Assembly (NCBI GenBank): GCA_965216445.1
Contig: OZ244166.1
Coordinates: 496,001 to 560,000 of the forward strand
Length of the DNA: 64,000 bases
Source of the DNA: MA-ANB-1 sp965216445
Lineage (GTDB): Bacteria > Actinomycetota > Acidimicrobiia > Spongiisociales > ZC4RG35
Direction of reading: 5' to 3'
In this document: one piece after another, positions 9,175 to 17,357 of the stretch
Layout of the letters: every line of letters begins with the position of its first letter
Numbering within the stretch: the stretch's first letter is position 1
Position numbers and translations under genes: made by a program
Notes under the pieces: generated by a model
The model's database searches: none
What the model was told of the DNA's origin: nothing
Seen by the model: only the letters and a program-made list of their open reading frames with translations

Positions 9175-10167
9175 ATGAATCAGACCGCCCGTGCCAACCT
9201 TCGCATGACTTTCGCCGTTCTGGCCGACGCTTCGAAGCAGTACGGTCGCAACCTCGTAACTCGCATGGCAGCGGCCATTTCGTATCGGACCGTCTTTGCC
9301 ATCGCCCCTCTCCTGGTTGTCGCAGTTTCAATCGCGGGCTTCTTTCTTGGAAGCAACCAGGACGTTCAGGCCGACATCGTTGCCCAGATCAACGATGTAT
9401 TCGGAGCAGAGTTGGCGGACTTTGTAGATGGAATACTCGACCAGGCCTTCGAAGCGGCTGCGACCGCAGCCGTCGTTGGTATCACCCTGCTCCTGTGGTC
9501 ATCTTCCACCCTGTTCCTAGAGTTGCAGCGAGCCCTGAACCAGATATTCAGCATTCCAATCCCCGAAGAGAAGCGGTTGTTCGTCGTAGCGATTCAGCGA
9601 TTGGTTGGTGTGATCTGGACTGTGGGTTTCGGAATTGCCCTTGCTGCCTTGTTCTTTGTGGGCACGGCTGTGCAGGTAGCCGGTGATGCAGTCTCCGACT
9701 GGTTGAATCTCGCCCCTTGGGTTGTAAATCTGCTCGGCTATCTGGTGACTTTCGGATTCACTGCCCTCATGTTTGGACTCGTGTTCCAGACTCTGACGTT
9801 TGCCAAAGTGCCATGGCGGCCAATCTGGCTCGGTGCGGTATTCACAGCCATTATCTTCACAATTGCCGGTCTGGGCACGGGTTTGTACTTCCGACTCGCC
9901 GGCCAACCCACTGCGCTCGGCGTCGCCTCCTCGATCGTCGTCCTGCTATTCGTCGCCTATCTCCTTTCGGCAGTCTTTCTATTCGGTGCTCAGGTCACGG
10001 ACGCTTATTGGCGGCTTGTCTATCAAAAGGATCAGAACTATCTGCTGTTTTCGTCAGATTCGTCAGACGATCAGGACCATGAGGACCGCAGCGAAGCCGG
10101 CCTTTCCATCGCCGCTCTGGGCACATTTCTCATTGGGCTATTGGTGGGAAGGTCAAGCCGGCGATAG
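9175..10167 (+). CDS. YihY/BrkB family inner membrane protein
   Basis: A 330-residue polytopic protein with the YihY/UPF0761 layout. The N terminus has the hallmark RMAAAISYRTVFAIAPLLVV, followed by a periplasmic-like charged loop, then LWSSSTLFLELQRALNQIF and four more hydrophobic segments. The tail is acidic and serine-rich (SSDSSDDQDHEDRSE) before a last hydrophobic helix ending in RSSRR. The family's molecular role is unsettled. It is divergent from the ligase with only 34 bp between, so the promoters must overlap coding ends. Confidence 0.9.
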   Translation: MNQTARANLRMTFAVLADASKQYGRNLVTRMAAAISYRTVFAIAPLLVVAVSIAGFFLGSNQDVQADIVAQINDVFGAELADFVDGILDQAFEAAATAAVVGITLLLWSSSTLFLELQRALNQIFSIPIPEEKRLFVVAIQRLVGVIWTVGFGIALAALFFVGTAVQVAGDAVSDWLNLAPWVVNLLGYLVTFGFTALMFGLVFQTLTFAKVPWRPIWLGAVFTAIIFTIAGLGTGLYFRLAGQPTALGVASSIVVLLFVAYLLSAVFLFGAQVTDAYWRLVYQKDQNYLLFSSDSSDDQDHEDRSEAGLSIAALGTFLIGLLVGRSSRR

Positions 10168-10211
10168 GGCAGTCTGTCCTTTGGTATTGGATTGCAATAT
10201 CCTTGCGACCA

Positions 10212-10778
10212 ATGGCCATTGACATCGCTGGGTTTGTCGCCGACTTGAAAGAACACGCCACCGAGCACGGATTCCACGTGCACGATGAGCGCCACATCGT
10301 TGAGACCTATTCACTAAGGCAGTCTTGGGAGGTCGATCTTCACCCTGAAGCCGGATGCGGCGGACCGATCGATGTGCATCTCGCCCTCGATGTCGACCCC
10401 AAGGTGTTGATCTCCCTCATTGACACAGTTGAGGAAATGGGCCAGGACTTTGAGGAGCCTGAGGGCGAATACAACCTCGATTTCTACTTCAATTGGGCGG
10501 TACCGCCGCTGACACTGCCACCAGATCTGTTGGTTCTGGCGACCGACCTTGCTGGTATTGGTGGTCTGGACCTTGTGATTGAGGTATCCGCCATTGATTC
10601 TTATGGGGCGATGGCAGATGCCCCGGAGAGACGGCTCCACTTGGTGGGGAAGAGCTCGGTGAATCTTGTGGAAATCATGATGGGTCGGGAGCAGCTCTGT
10701 GAGGTTCTCGACCGGTCCCATGACGTTTCGCAATACTTGCTTGACCGGGTTGATAGCTGGCTTGATCCGGCGATCTAA
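10212..10778 (+). CDS. hypothetical protein
   Basis: A 188-residue acidic soluble protein that I do not recognise. The ATG at 10212 (MAIDIAGF) is chosen over a TTG three codons earlier. It has a central proline-rich VPPLTLPPDLLVLATDLAG and ends SWLDPAI. There is no signal peptide or membrane helix. It follows the YihY gene by 44 bp in the same direction. Confidence 0.65.
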   Translation: MAIDIAGFVADLKEHATEHGFHVHDERHIVETYSLRQSWEVDLHPEAGCGGPIDVHLALDVDPKVLISLIDTVEEMGQDFEEPEGEYNLDFYFNWAVPPLTLPPDLLVLATDLAGIGGLDLVIEVSAIDSYGAMADAPERRLHLVGKSSVNLVEIMMGREQLCEVLDRSHDVSQYLLDRVDSWLDPAI

Positions 10779-10808
10779 CCCCAACCTCCAGCAGACTCGA
10801 ATGGGGTT
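10777..10808. terminator. weak hairpin terminator candidate
   Basis: A seven-base stem AACCCCA / TGGGGTT with an 18-base loop begins at the stop of the upstream hypothetical gene and is followed by TTG on the plus strand. It sits between convergent genes and may end transcription from either side. The long loop and poor T-run make it uncertain. Confidence 0.35.
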
Positions 10809-10827
10809 TGCTCAGCAGGCTTGATCC

Positions 10828-11286
10828 TCAGCCGATGAGGCTCACCACTGCCCAAACCCCCGTTGCGACCGTCGCCAACAAGAGGACGTAGAAGAGGACC
10901 CTGGTCAACAGGGATGGTGCCGGTCCCTCAACCACCTCAACCGGGTCGGAGTAGAGATCGTCGTTATCGGATTCTTCACTCGGCTCCACTGAAGCTGCTG
11001 GTTGGTCCTCAACCGTCGCTTCTTTCTCCGCCGGCAGAACGGTCGGCAACCCTTCGAGCTCTGCCGCCAGTCTTGCGCCGTTATTGGGCACAAAAGCGAG
11101 GACTTCGCCTTCGGCATGAAGCGTGAACAACTCGCCTCCCTGCTCAGCGACCAGTTCGTATTCGCCGGCGGGCCATGCGCCGATCTCAGCGTTTTGGGAG
11201 AACAGCTTGAGTTCAGCTGCCCGCAGGATGATCGTCGCTGCGACGTCGTTGCTGCTGAATCTGATGACCCCGTGATGTTCGGACAT
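10828..11286 (-). CDS. hypothetical protein with C-terminal membrane anchor
   Basis: A 152-residue protein. Residues 1-75 form a soluble domain (starting MSEHHGVIRFSSNDVAATIIL). Residues 85-125 are acidic and low-complexity with Ser/Glu/Asp, and residues 128-150 are a single hydrophobic helix at the very C terminus. The layout suits a tail-anchored cytoplasmic protein. No family recognised. Confidence 0.62.
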   Translation of the reverse strand: MSEHHGVIRFSSNDVAATIILRAAELKLFSQNAEIGAWPAGEYELVAEQGGELFTLHAEGEVLAFVPNNGARLAAELEGLPTVLPAEKEATVEDQPAASVEPSEESDNDDLYSDPVEVVEGPAPSLLTRVLFYVLLLATVATGVWAVVSLIG

Positions 11287-11353
11287 GTGCCCCCAGCGGT
11301 GAAGCCCTCAATCTAATAGTCGTGCGCTGCGGAATCGGTGGTTCCTACTGTGG

Positions 11354-11851
11354 TCATACCGTTTGGATCCGACTCATTACGTGGGCGTCGAGGTATTCAC
11401 CATTTCGGTAGACGTATCTTCTCATTGTTCCCTCGACGGTGAAACCGTGGCTCTCATACAACGAGATCGCAGTCGTGTTGGTCGTCCAGACAGACAATCC
11501 CAGCCTGCTCACCTGGAGCCAATTGTCGGCAAGGTCGATCGCTGCATCCATGAGGGCTCTGCCGACTCCCTTGCCACGGAACTCGGGGTGGGTAGCAATC
11601 AGATGGATGTCCGCCGCGTGGCTGTGGGCAGGGTTTCCCGGGTATGTCTCAAGCTCGAGGAAACCTGCCAACACCCCATCGACATCGGCCGCGAGCCGGA
11701 TGATTCCTTCGCTCTTCTCCAGCCGCTTGAGTACCTGTTCCAGCGATGGGTAGGGGAGACGCATGGTTCCCGCAAGGAGCACAGGATCAGCGAAGATTTC
11801 GTGGACTCTCGGCAGGTCATCTTGTTGTAGGTGTCGGATCCTGATTTCGAT
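11354..11851 (-). CDS. GNAT family N-acetyltransferase with apparent ATC start
   Basis: A GNAT acetyltransferase. The acetyl-CoA loop is HPEFRGKGVGRALM, and the C terminus SLYESHGFTVEGTMRRYVYRNGEYLDAHVM is standard. The first ordinary start in frame is a GTG at 11782, but that would remove the family's first beta strand and helix. The frame stays open upstream and encodes IEIRIRHLQQDDLPRVHEIFADP, a proper GNAT N terminus, back to a TAG at 11881. No ATG, GTG or TTG occurs in that stretch. An ATC at 11851-11849 has GGAG five bases upstream, so I place the start there. The substrate is unknown. Confidence 0.8.
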   Translation of the reverse strand: MEIRIRHLQQDDLPRVHEIFADPVLLAGTMRLPYPSLEQVLKRLEKSEGIIRLAADVDGVLAGFLELETYPGNPAHSHAADIHLIATHPEFRGKGVGRALMDAAIDLADNWLQVSRLGLSVWTTNTTAISLYESHGFTVEGTMRRYVYRNGEYLDAHVMSRIQTV

Positions 11852-11941
11852 GGCTGCTCCGATCGTCGTCGGACGAGGCTACCAAAGGCGGCGGTTGCCG
11901 GCGTCCCAGAGCTCGTGCTGCGGGCGCTGAGTTGCGATTTC

Positions 11942-12634
11942 TCAGTAAGGGAGCCCGATCGCCTCGCACAGGAAACGATTGAATGGCGACGCTTTCTTCA
12001 ATTCGCGTGCGAAAACGGTTGCGAAGTCGTCGGACGTGACAGCCTTTTGCGTCAAACGCTGGCCGGCTGTGAACGATTTGCGTCTGATGTCGTCGGCGTA
12101 GGGGTGTTCTTGGTCATACTCCTTGGGCACGCGTTTGAGGGCATCTTCGGGATGTCCCAGACTCCACGAATCAGTGAACGACTTCGAGTGAGCCACCTTC
12201 TTCCACTGTGCTGGGTCGTCGTTGATCTTGCGTCGGATGGCATGGGCGACTTTGGTCTCCGGACTCCATAGACCGACGCCCGCAAAATTCTCACCAGGCT
12301 CGAGGTGTAGATAGAAGCCGGGAGCGTGCACGTCCTTGCCCGCTTCGTGACGGAATTGGATCCCCACGTTTGTCTTGTAAGGCGTCTTGTCCTTCGAAAA
12401 CCGGACGTCACGGTAAGGCCTCATCAGAGAACCGCCGACGGTGCGAGTGTCTGTCCGGAAATGCGGTGAGATCTTCTCCAGGTGAGTTGAGAAGTCGTCG
12501 ATGAACTCGAGGGCAGGCTCACGTATGGCTTCTATGTAGCGGTCTTTGTTGTCCTCCCACCACGGCTTGTTGTTGTTTTCCTCCAACTCCTTGAGGAACT
12601 TAAACGTGGCCTGTGTGAAGTATTTCTTGCCCAT
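11942..12634 (-). CDS. DUF2461 family protein
   Basis: A 230-residue protein of the DUF2461/TIGR02453 family. It shows FLKELEENNNKPWWEDNKDRY near the N terminus, RPYRDVRFSKDKTPYKTNVGIQFRH (residues 73-97) and GFYLHLEPGENFAGVGLW. The length is normal for the family. The function is unknown, and nothing in the neighbourhood narrows it. Confidence 0.92.
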   Translation of the reverse strand: MGKKYFTQATFKFLKELEENNNKPWWEDNKDRYIEAIREPALEFIDDFSTHLEKISPHFRTDTRTVGGSLMRPYRDVRFSKDKTPYKTNVGIQFRHEAGKDVHAPGFYLHLEPGENFAGVGLWSPETKVAHAIRRKINDDPAQWKKVAHSKSFTDSWSLGHPEDALKRVPKEYDQEHPYADDIRRKSFTAGQRLTQKAVTSDDFATVFARELKKASPFNRFLCEAIGLPY

Positions 12635-12777
12635 TCGCAGACTCCTTTCTCAGCAGCAGGTTATGGGGCGACTATGACAGATTGTCGAAAGGGATCGTCT
12701 GGGATCGACATCTCTTTGTTACCGTCTCCGTCCATGACGATCATCGGGGGAATCTCGGGGCATTTCAATAGGGCTCG

Positions 12778-13590
12778 ATGTTGACAGGTCGTCGCCCACC
12801 CGAATGGCTGGCCAGGGCTTGGGAGCTCGGGGGATTGGCCGGTATGACTCTTGCTCTGAGCGGAGCCGTCGTTTTCGGTTTGGCCGTCGGGCCGTGGGTG
12901 CAGACTTTGTCCGACAGTTTTGAAGTGACGTCCGAGGCGCTTGACGTTGTTGACACCACCATCGAGATCGTCGACGACGCCCTTGTGGTGTTTTCCGAAA
13001 CACTGGTCGGTGTTGACGGTGTTTTTGTCCAAACTCAGGCAACGTTGGGGGAAACCAGCCGTGTCGTCCTGACGACGGCTGGCCTATTGACTGATGATGT
13101 CCCCGGTCAGATCGAATCGATCCAGGCTGCGATGGACGGTCTGATCGACACCGCCAATGTCGTCGACGGCATCTTGGGAGCGTTGTCGTTCGTCGGTGTG
13201 GACTACGACCCCGAGGTCCCACTGGACGAGGCTTTGAGCGATGTGAATCAGCAACTTGGCGAACTCGGAACATCGTTGTCCGATAGCGCCGCCGACCTCT
13301 TTTCAATGACAGTCTCGATCAACCGCCTCAACGAGGAGGTTGCGTTGGTCGGAGAGTCTTTGGTCGGCCTCGAAGAGCAGATCGACCAGTCCAGGATGCT
13401 GATTGCCGAGTACCGAACGACTGCGGGTGAAGCACAGGCAGTGGTCACCGAAGCGGCCGACAGGCTTTCCTCTCAGGTATGGCTCCTGAGGTTGCTCGGC
13501 GTTGCCTTGCTGCTGGCCTTTGTCGTCGGATTCAGCGTCGTTTGGTGGATGGGACGGTTGTATCGACCGCCCACGGAAACCGCCGCCTGA
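12778..13590 (+). CDS. hypothetical membrane protein with long extracytoplasmic coiled coil
   Basis: A 270-residue protein with a transmembrane helix at residues 18-38 and another near 238-258, basic ends outside both. Between them lies a 200-residue helical segment rich in Val, Asp, Glu and Ser, with heptad-like spacing and no cysteines. The topology suggests both ends in the cytoplasm and a helical hairpin outside. It is unlike any enzyme I know. It is convergent with the exchanger gene, with only four bases between. Confidence 0.65.
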   Translation: MLTGRRPPEWLARAWELGGLAGMTLALSGAVVFGLAVGPWVQTLSDSFEVTSEALDVVDTTIEIVDDALVVFSETLVGVDGVFVQTQATLGETSRVVLTTAGLLTDDVPGQIESIQAAMDGLIDTANVVDGILGALSFVGVDYDPEVPLDEALSDVNQQLGELGTSLSDSAADLFSMTVSINRLNEEVALVGESLVGLEEQIDQSRMLIAEYRTTAGEAQAVVTEAADRLSSQVWLLRLLGVALLLAFVVGFSVVWWMGRLYRPPTETAA

Positions 13591-13594
13591 AGAG

Positions 13595-14926
13595 TCAAAC
13601 GGGTTTCGGTGTGGGTTCTTCCTCCGACAGTTCCGACCACTTGGCCCGGAATCCATCCCTGATGATGGTCCTCATCTTGGAGACGTTTCCCCAGAGAGCC
13701 CATACGGCAGCCAGGATGAACGCCAGCGCCACCATTTCTCGGGCAAAAAGCGACGCCGATTCACCGATAACGCCGAACTCAGCAAGGAGTGACTCGACAA
13801 CCTGAGCCAGGAAGAGGCCGAGCATCAGGAGAGCCTCCCGGTTCGACATGGAAAGGCTGGCGAGGATCGCTACCGCAAACACCGATTGGGACGCGGTGAC
13901 GAGAAGCTCGACACGCTGGACCTCGTCGAGTGGCAGGCCGTTGAGGCTCCTGGAGAAGATCGCAAACACGATCGGCAGGGTTCCGACTAGAAGGGTCCAC
14001 TGGTTCACTTTCGACGAGACGAGGGCGCCCAGCCCCGTTCTGGCGGAGAGACGCCAAGCAAACAAAGAAGCAACGAGAAGCTCGGGTGCTTCCGAGGCTG
14101 TCGGTGCGATCCACTTGATCAAAAGGAACTCGCTGACCCCAATCGACTCGCCCATCGCGATGATCGATTCGGCGAAAGGCTCGGCACACAAGAGAATGAC
14201 CCCAGCTGCAACGACAAACCCTGTGTAGTTGACCATTCGTCGCGTCCGTCTGGGCAAAGAACCTATGTAGGCGGATGGCCCGACGAGGTGTGGTTCCTCA
14301 GGCGGTGCTCCGCTGAGCCTGACGAGGTACAGGGCGTAGATCGCCACGAGGATCGCGGCGTCCACGAGCGTGAGTGACTCCTTGAGGGCGAGCGTCATCC
14401 CGTAAACGGTGGCGACAGCCAGGAATGCAATGTCGACGGACTGGCTCCGGGCCAGGTGGATCTCGTGCTTGGTTGTGCCCTGCGCAATTTCGGGAGTGGC
14501 TCGCATCTTCCGGACGCGCCAGGTACCCAAAAGCACCACCAATGGCCATCCCAAGCCAATCAGGAGCTGGTTTCCACCGGTCATATTGGCCAAAGCAAGG
14601 TGGCCGTATTGCTCAGCAGCACCGGTTTCGAGGAATTCGCGCCCAGCGTTGGCTGTGAGCACGAAGTCGACCGCGTATTCGGGCAGGACAGCGATCAGAG
14701 CCAACAAGGCGAGAGCGAGACCGGCGGCTATGTCGAGCTGGACCACTTCGGCGGCCCAGGCCAACATGAAGGCCGCCCCGACTATCGCTATGCCGAAGAG
14801 AAATGCGCCGAGAATCGGATCGGGATGGGCGCCGCTGAGGCTTATCACAACACCGGGTATCACCGCCAGGAGTGCCAGGGCGATGTATGCGATTTGGCGG
14901 CGAGGTCTTGTAGTCCCTGACTCCAT
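13595..14926 (-). CDS. CaCA family sodium/calcium exchanger-like membrane protein
   Basis: A 443-residue polytopic protein with both alpha repeats of cation/Ca2+ exchangers. Alpha-1 holds LPEYAVDFVLTANAG followed by ANMTGGNQLLIGLG. Alpha-2 holds IAPTASEAPELLVASLFAWR followed by ALVSSKVNQWTLLVGTLP. The acidic residues in LPE and SEAPE are the family's ion ligands. About eleven membrane segments are visible. It should exchange Ca2+ or another cation for Na+ or H+ across the inner membrane. Confidence 0.9.
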   Translation of the reverse strand: MESGTTRPRRQIAYIALALLAVIPGVVISLSGAHPDPILGAFLFGIAIVGAAFMLAWAAEVVQLDIAAGLALALLALIAVLPEYAVDFVLTANAGREFLETGAAEQYGHLALANMTGGNQLLIGLGWPLVVLLGTWRVRKMRATPEIAQGTTKHEIHLARSQSVDIAFLAVATVYGMTLALKESLTLVDAAILVAIYALYLVRLSGAPPEEPHLVGPSAYIGSLPRRTRRMVNYTGFVVAAGVILLCAEPFAESIIAMGESIGVSEFLLIKWIAPTASEAPELLVASLFAWRLSARTGLGALVSSKVNQWTLLVGTLPIVFAIFSRSLNGLPLDEVQRVELLVTASQSVFAVAILASLSMSNREALLMLGLFLAQVVESLLAEFGVIGESASLFAREMVALAFILAAVWALWGNVSKMRTIIRDGFRAKWSELSEEEPTPKPV

Positions 14927-14969
14927 CAGTCGGCGAGTCTAAGACCTAGCGGGCATCAACGTGATTTGG

Positions 14970-16076
14970 TCAGTAGAGCACACGCTTGCAGTTCCAGGCC
15001 TGCCAGTAATACTCGCCGAGCTCCTCATACCGATTGGCCAGCCATGCCGCAGACGCGGTGTTGGCCACGGGATCGAACGGGCTGGCCCCTGGGAATCCGG
15101 CGGGGCCGGCTGTGGTCGCCCACGTCGAAGGTATGAACTGGAACAGACCTGATGCACCCGAGTAGGGGTTGTACGCGTCGGGGTCACCGTTCGACTCACA
15201 CGAGATGATGTGCAGCGCCTGGTCGACTCTGTCGGCCGGAAAGTACTGGGAGACGAGTCCACGCCATTGCTCTACTTCGGGAGGCGGTGTCCATGGGTAC
15301 CCGCCGCCTCCGACAGTGGTTGTCACTTGTGGGGCAGTAGTGGTCGTTGCTCCCGACCCAGGTGGCGACGTGGTTGTGGTCGTTTGCTTGGCTTCTTCGG
15401 CTGCTTTGGCCTCTGCCTCAGCAACGCCATCGAGAGCCTCGCGGTAGGCGGCGTCTGCAGCGTTCGCAGCCCGCACCGCATCGGCAACAGCGGAGTCGGC
15501 TTGCTCGAATAGCTCGGCAAGCCTCTCGACTTCAGCGTCGAATTCGGCTTGTTTGGCGGCGACTGCTTCTTGACGAGCCGCAAACTCCACCTGGAGTTTC
15601 TCGAGATCACGCTTCTTCAGTATCAGGCCGTCTATCTCGGATTGACCCAAACCGATGACATCCTCCACAACGCGACCGGTGATCATCGCCTCTTCGACTG
15701 ACTTGGAGTTGACCACTGCCATCGAGGCCGAGGAAAGAGCCGTCATATAGGCGTCAACCGCACGTAATTCGATGTCGCTTTGGATTCCGGCCATTTGGGC
15801 GTCGGCAAAGCCGAGTTGTTCGGCGAGTCGGTCAAGTCCGACGGAGAGCTTTGACAGTTCTTCGGAAAGCTCGTTGATTCGGGTGATGGTCGCAACGAGC
15901 TCTAGTTCGATGGCCGCCCGGTTGGCAACGGCGGTCTCGACCAATCCCTGCGCAACCTCGGCCCGTTCCGCCTCTTCGTCGGCACTCTGGGCGCGAGCAA
16001 TCAGGTCGTCGGTGAAAACGATGGAAAGGAGGGTGATGAGAGCCAGAAAAACTGAAAGGGCGCGTGTAGAACGCAT
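14970..16076 (-). CDS. secreted coiled-coil protein with C-terminal lysozyme-like (SLT/Rpf-type) domain
   Basis: About 368 residues from the ATG at 16076; a GTG eight codons upstream is an alternative. The protein starts MRSTRALSVFLALITLLS, a signal peptide. Residues 35-230 are coiled coil. A Thr/Ser/Pro linker of the TTTTTSPPGSGATTTT kind follows. The C-terminal domain has IISCESNGDPDAYNPYSGASGLFQF, the glutamate-containing core of transglycosylase/lysozyme folds, and AWLANRYEELGEYYWQAWNC. A coiled coil tethered to a peptidoglycan lytic domain suggests regulated wall cleavage at division, as for EnvC- or RipA-type proteins. Confidence 0.88.
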   Translation of the reverse strand: MRSTRALSVFLALITLLSIVFTDDLIARAQSADEEAERAEVAQGLVETAVANRAAIELELVATITRINELSEELSKLSVGLDRLAEQLGFADAQMAGIQSDIELRAVDAYMTALSSASMAVVNSKSVEEAMITGRVVEDVIGLGQSEIDGLILKKRDLEKLQVEFAARQEAVAAKQAEFDAEVERLAELFEQADSAVADAVRAANAADAAYREALDGVAEAEAKAAEEAKQTTTTTSPPGSGATTTTAPQVTTTVGGGGYPWTPPPEVEQWRGLVSQYFPADRVDQALHIISCESNGDPDAYNPYSGASGLFQFIPSTWATTAGPAGFPGASPFDPVANTASAAWLANRYEELGEYYWQAWNCKRVLY

Positions 16077-16206
16077 AAGTAGGGTGCCAAGGGTACTCAC
16101 TTACTCGCCGGAGGAGAACTGGGATCGGGCTCCCAGGAGCTTGTTGGAATGCCAGGCCCTCGGCCTGCGTTGCGTTCGTCTGACGCCTTCAAGAGGAATT
16201 GATCCA

Positions 16207-16602
16207 ATGATCCCCGAAACACATGCAGATCTGGTGGCCTGGGACACCAAGAGTTTTGCTCATCTCGCCACACTCGGTCCGGACGGCGAACCGCAATCGA
16301 GCCCGGTGTGGTTCGAGTGGGACGGAACGCACATCCGTTTCAGTCTCACCACAGGTCGCCAGAAGTATCGCAATCTGCAGCGGGACAAACGCATTGCAAT
16401 GTCCATCCTCGATCCGGACAACTCATACCGGTACATCGAGATTCGTGGCGAGCTGGACGAAGTCGAGCCGGATCCGAACATCGACTTCATTTCCCGGATG
16501 GCGAAGAAGTACATCGACAAGGATCGCTACCCCTGGCATCAGGAGGGCGACGAGCGGGTCATCATGAAGGTCCGCCCCGTCAAGACCTCAGGAATGGGTT
16601 GA
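16207..16602 (+). CDS. PPOX class (pyridoxamine oxidase-like) flavin/F420-dependent protein
   Basis: A 131-residue split-barrel protein. HLATLGPDGEPQSSPVWFEWDG, then FSLTTGRQKYRNLQRDKRIAMSILDP and YIEIRGELDEVE are the order of PPOX-class, probably F420-dependent, reductases. GAGG lies ten bases upstream of the ATG. The frame is open far upstream, but that stretch is antisense to the previous gene's N terminus and carries no family similarity. The substrate is unknown. Confidence 0.88.
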   Translation: MIPETHADLVAWDTKSFAHLATLGPDGEPQSSPVWFEWDGTHIRFSLTTGRQKYRNLQRDKRIAMSILDPDNSYRYIEIRGELDEVEPDPNIDFISRMAKKYIDKDRYPWHQEGDERVIMKVRPVKTSGMG

Positions 16603-16654
16603 ATTTACGATCACTTGACGATGGAGAGTGTTGAATAGTTGGTGGAGGTTCTTG

Positions 16655-17293
16655 ATGTTTGGACGAAAAAGCAACGAAATACCCGAAATCGATGCAGCAC
16701 TGCCGGGACGTGAGCAAGCAGTGACCGTCCCGCCCGCCCACTTTGTGAACGGAAACCCACTCGAGGGTCCTTACGCCGACGGTCTTGAAGTTGCGGTGTT
16801 CGGGATGGGCTGTTTTTGGGGGGCGGAGCGGCGGTTCTGGCAACTCCCCGGCGTATACACAACGTCGGCAGGCTATGCGGGCGGACACACACCCAACCCC
16901 ACCTACGAGGAAGTCTGCTCCGGGCGAACCGGGCACACTGAAGTGGTCATGGTGGTCTACAACCCGTCGGAGGTTTCCTTCGACGAGCTTCTCCGTGTGT
17001 TCTGGGAGACTCACGATCCCACCCAGGGCATGCGTCAGGGCAACGACCTCGGTACCCAATATCGCTCTGCGATCTACACGACTACCGACGAACAACTCGA
17101 CCAGGCGAAACGGTCCCAGGATGTCTATCAGGAGGTTGTCTCGGCCGACGGGTTTGGCGAGATAACTACCGAGATTGCCCCTTTGGCTGAGTATTACTTT
17201 GCCGAGGACTATCACCAGCAATACCTGGCGAAGAACCCGAACGGTTACGACTGCCACGCCAACACCGGGTTGGCATATCCGGGTCTGACCTAA
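16655..17293 (+). CDS. msrA: peptide-methionine (S)-S-oxide reductase MsrA
   Basis: A 212-residue MsrA. The catalytic cysteine is in VFGMGCFWGAERRFW, followed by GYAGGHTPNPTYEEVCSGRTGHTE and FWETHDPTQGMRQGNDLGTQYRS. The start at 16655 has a strong GGAGG six bases upstream (16644-16648). A GTG 27 bases earlier would place the ribosome site inside the gene, so I reject it. It reduces methionine-S-sulfoxide in oxidised proteins. It is convergent with the S41 peptidase pair, with repeat copy A between. Confidence 0.95.
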   Translation: MFGRKSNEIPEIDAALPGREQAVTVPPAHFVNGNPLEGPYADGLEVAVFGMGCFWGAERRFWQLPGVYTTSAGYAGGHTPNPTYEEVCSGRTGHTEVVMVVYNPSEVSFDELLRVFWETHDPTQGMRQGNDLGTQYRSAIYTTTDEQLDQAKRSQDVYQEVVSADGFGEITTEIAPLAEYYFAEDYHQQYLAKNPNGYDCHANTGLAYPGLT

Positions 17294-17319
17294 AGACCGA
17301 GCGGGGCTTTCTGTACGCA

Positions 17320-17354
17320 CAGGCGGCCATATATGGCCGCCTGTTCCTAAGGAA
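17320..17354. repeat. dispersed repeat, copy A
   Basis: A perfect 24-bp palindrome at 17320-17343 with core GGCCATATATGGCC (17325-17338). After exactly 7 bp comes CCTAAGG (17346-17352), itself within TTCCTAAGGAA. It lies between the convergent 3' ends of msrA and the S41 peptidase. As RNA the palindrome would form a 10-12 bp hairpin, so it might also terminate transcription, though no T-run follows. Confidence 0.85.
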
Positions 17355-17357
17355 GCC

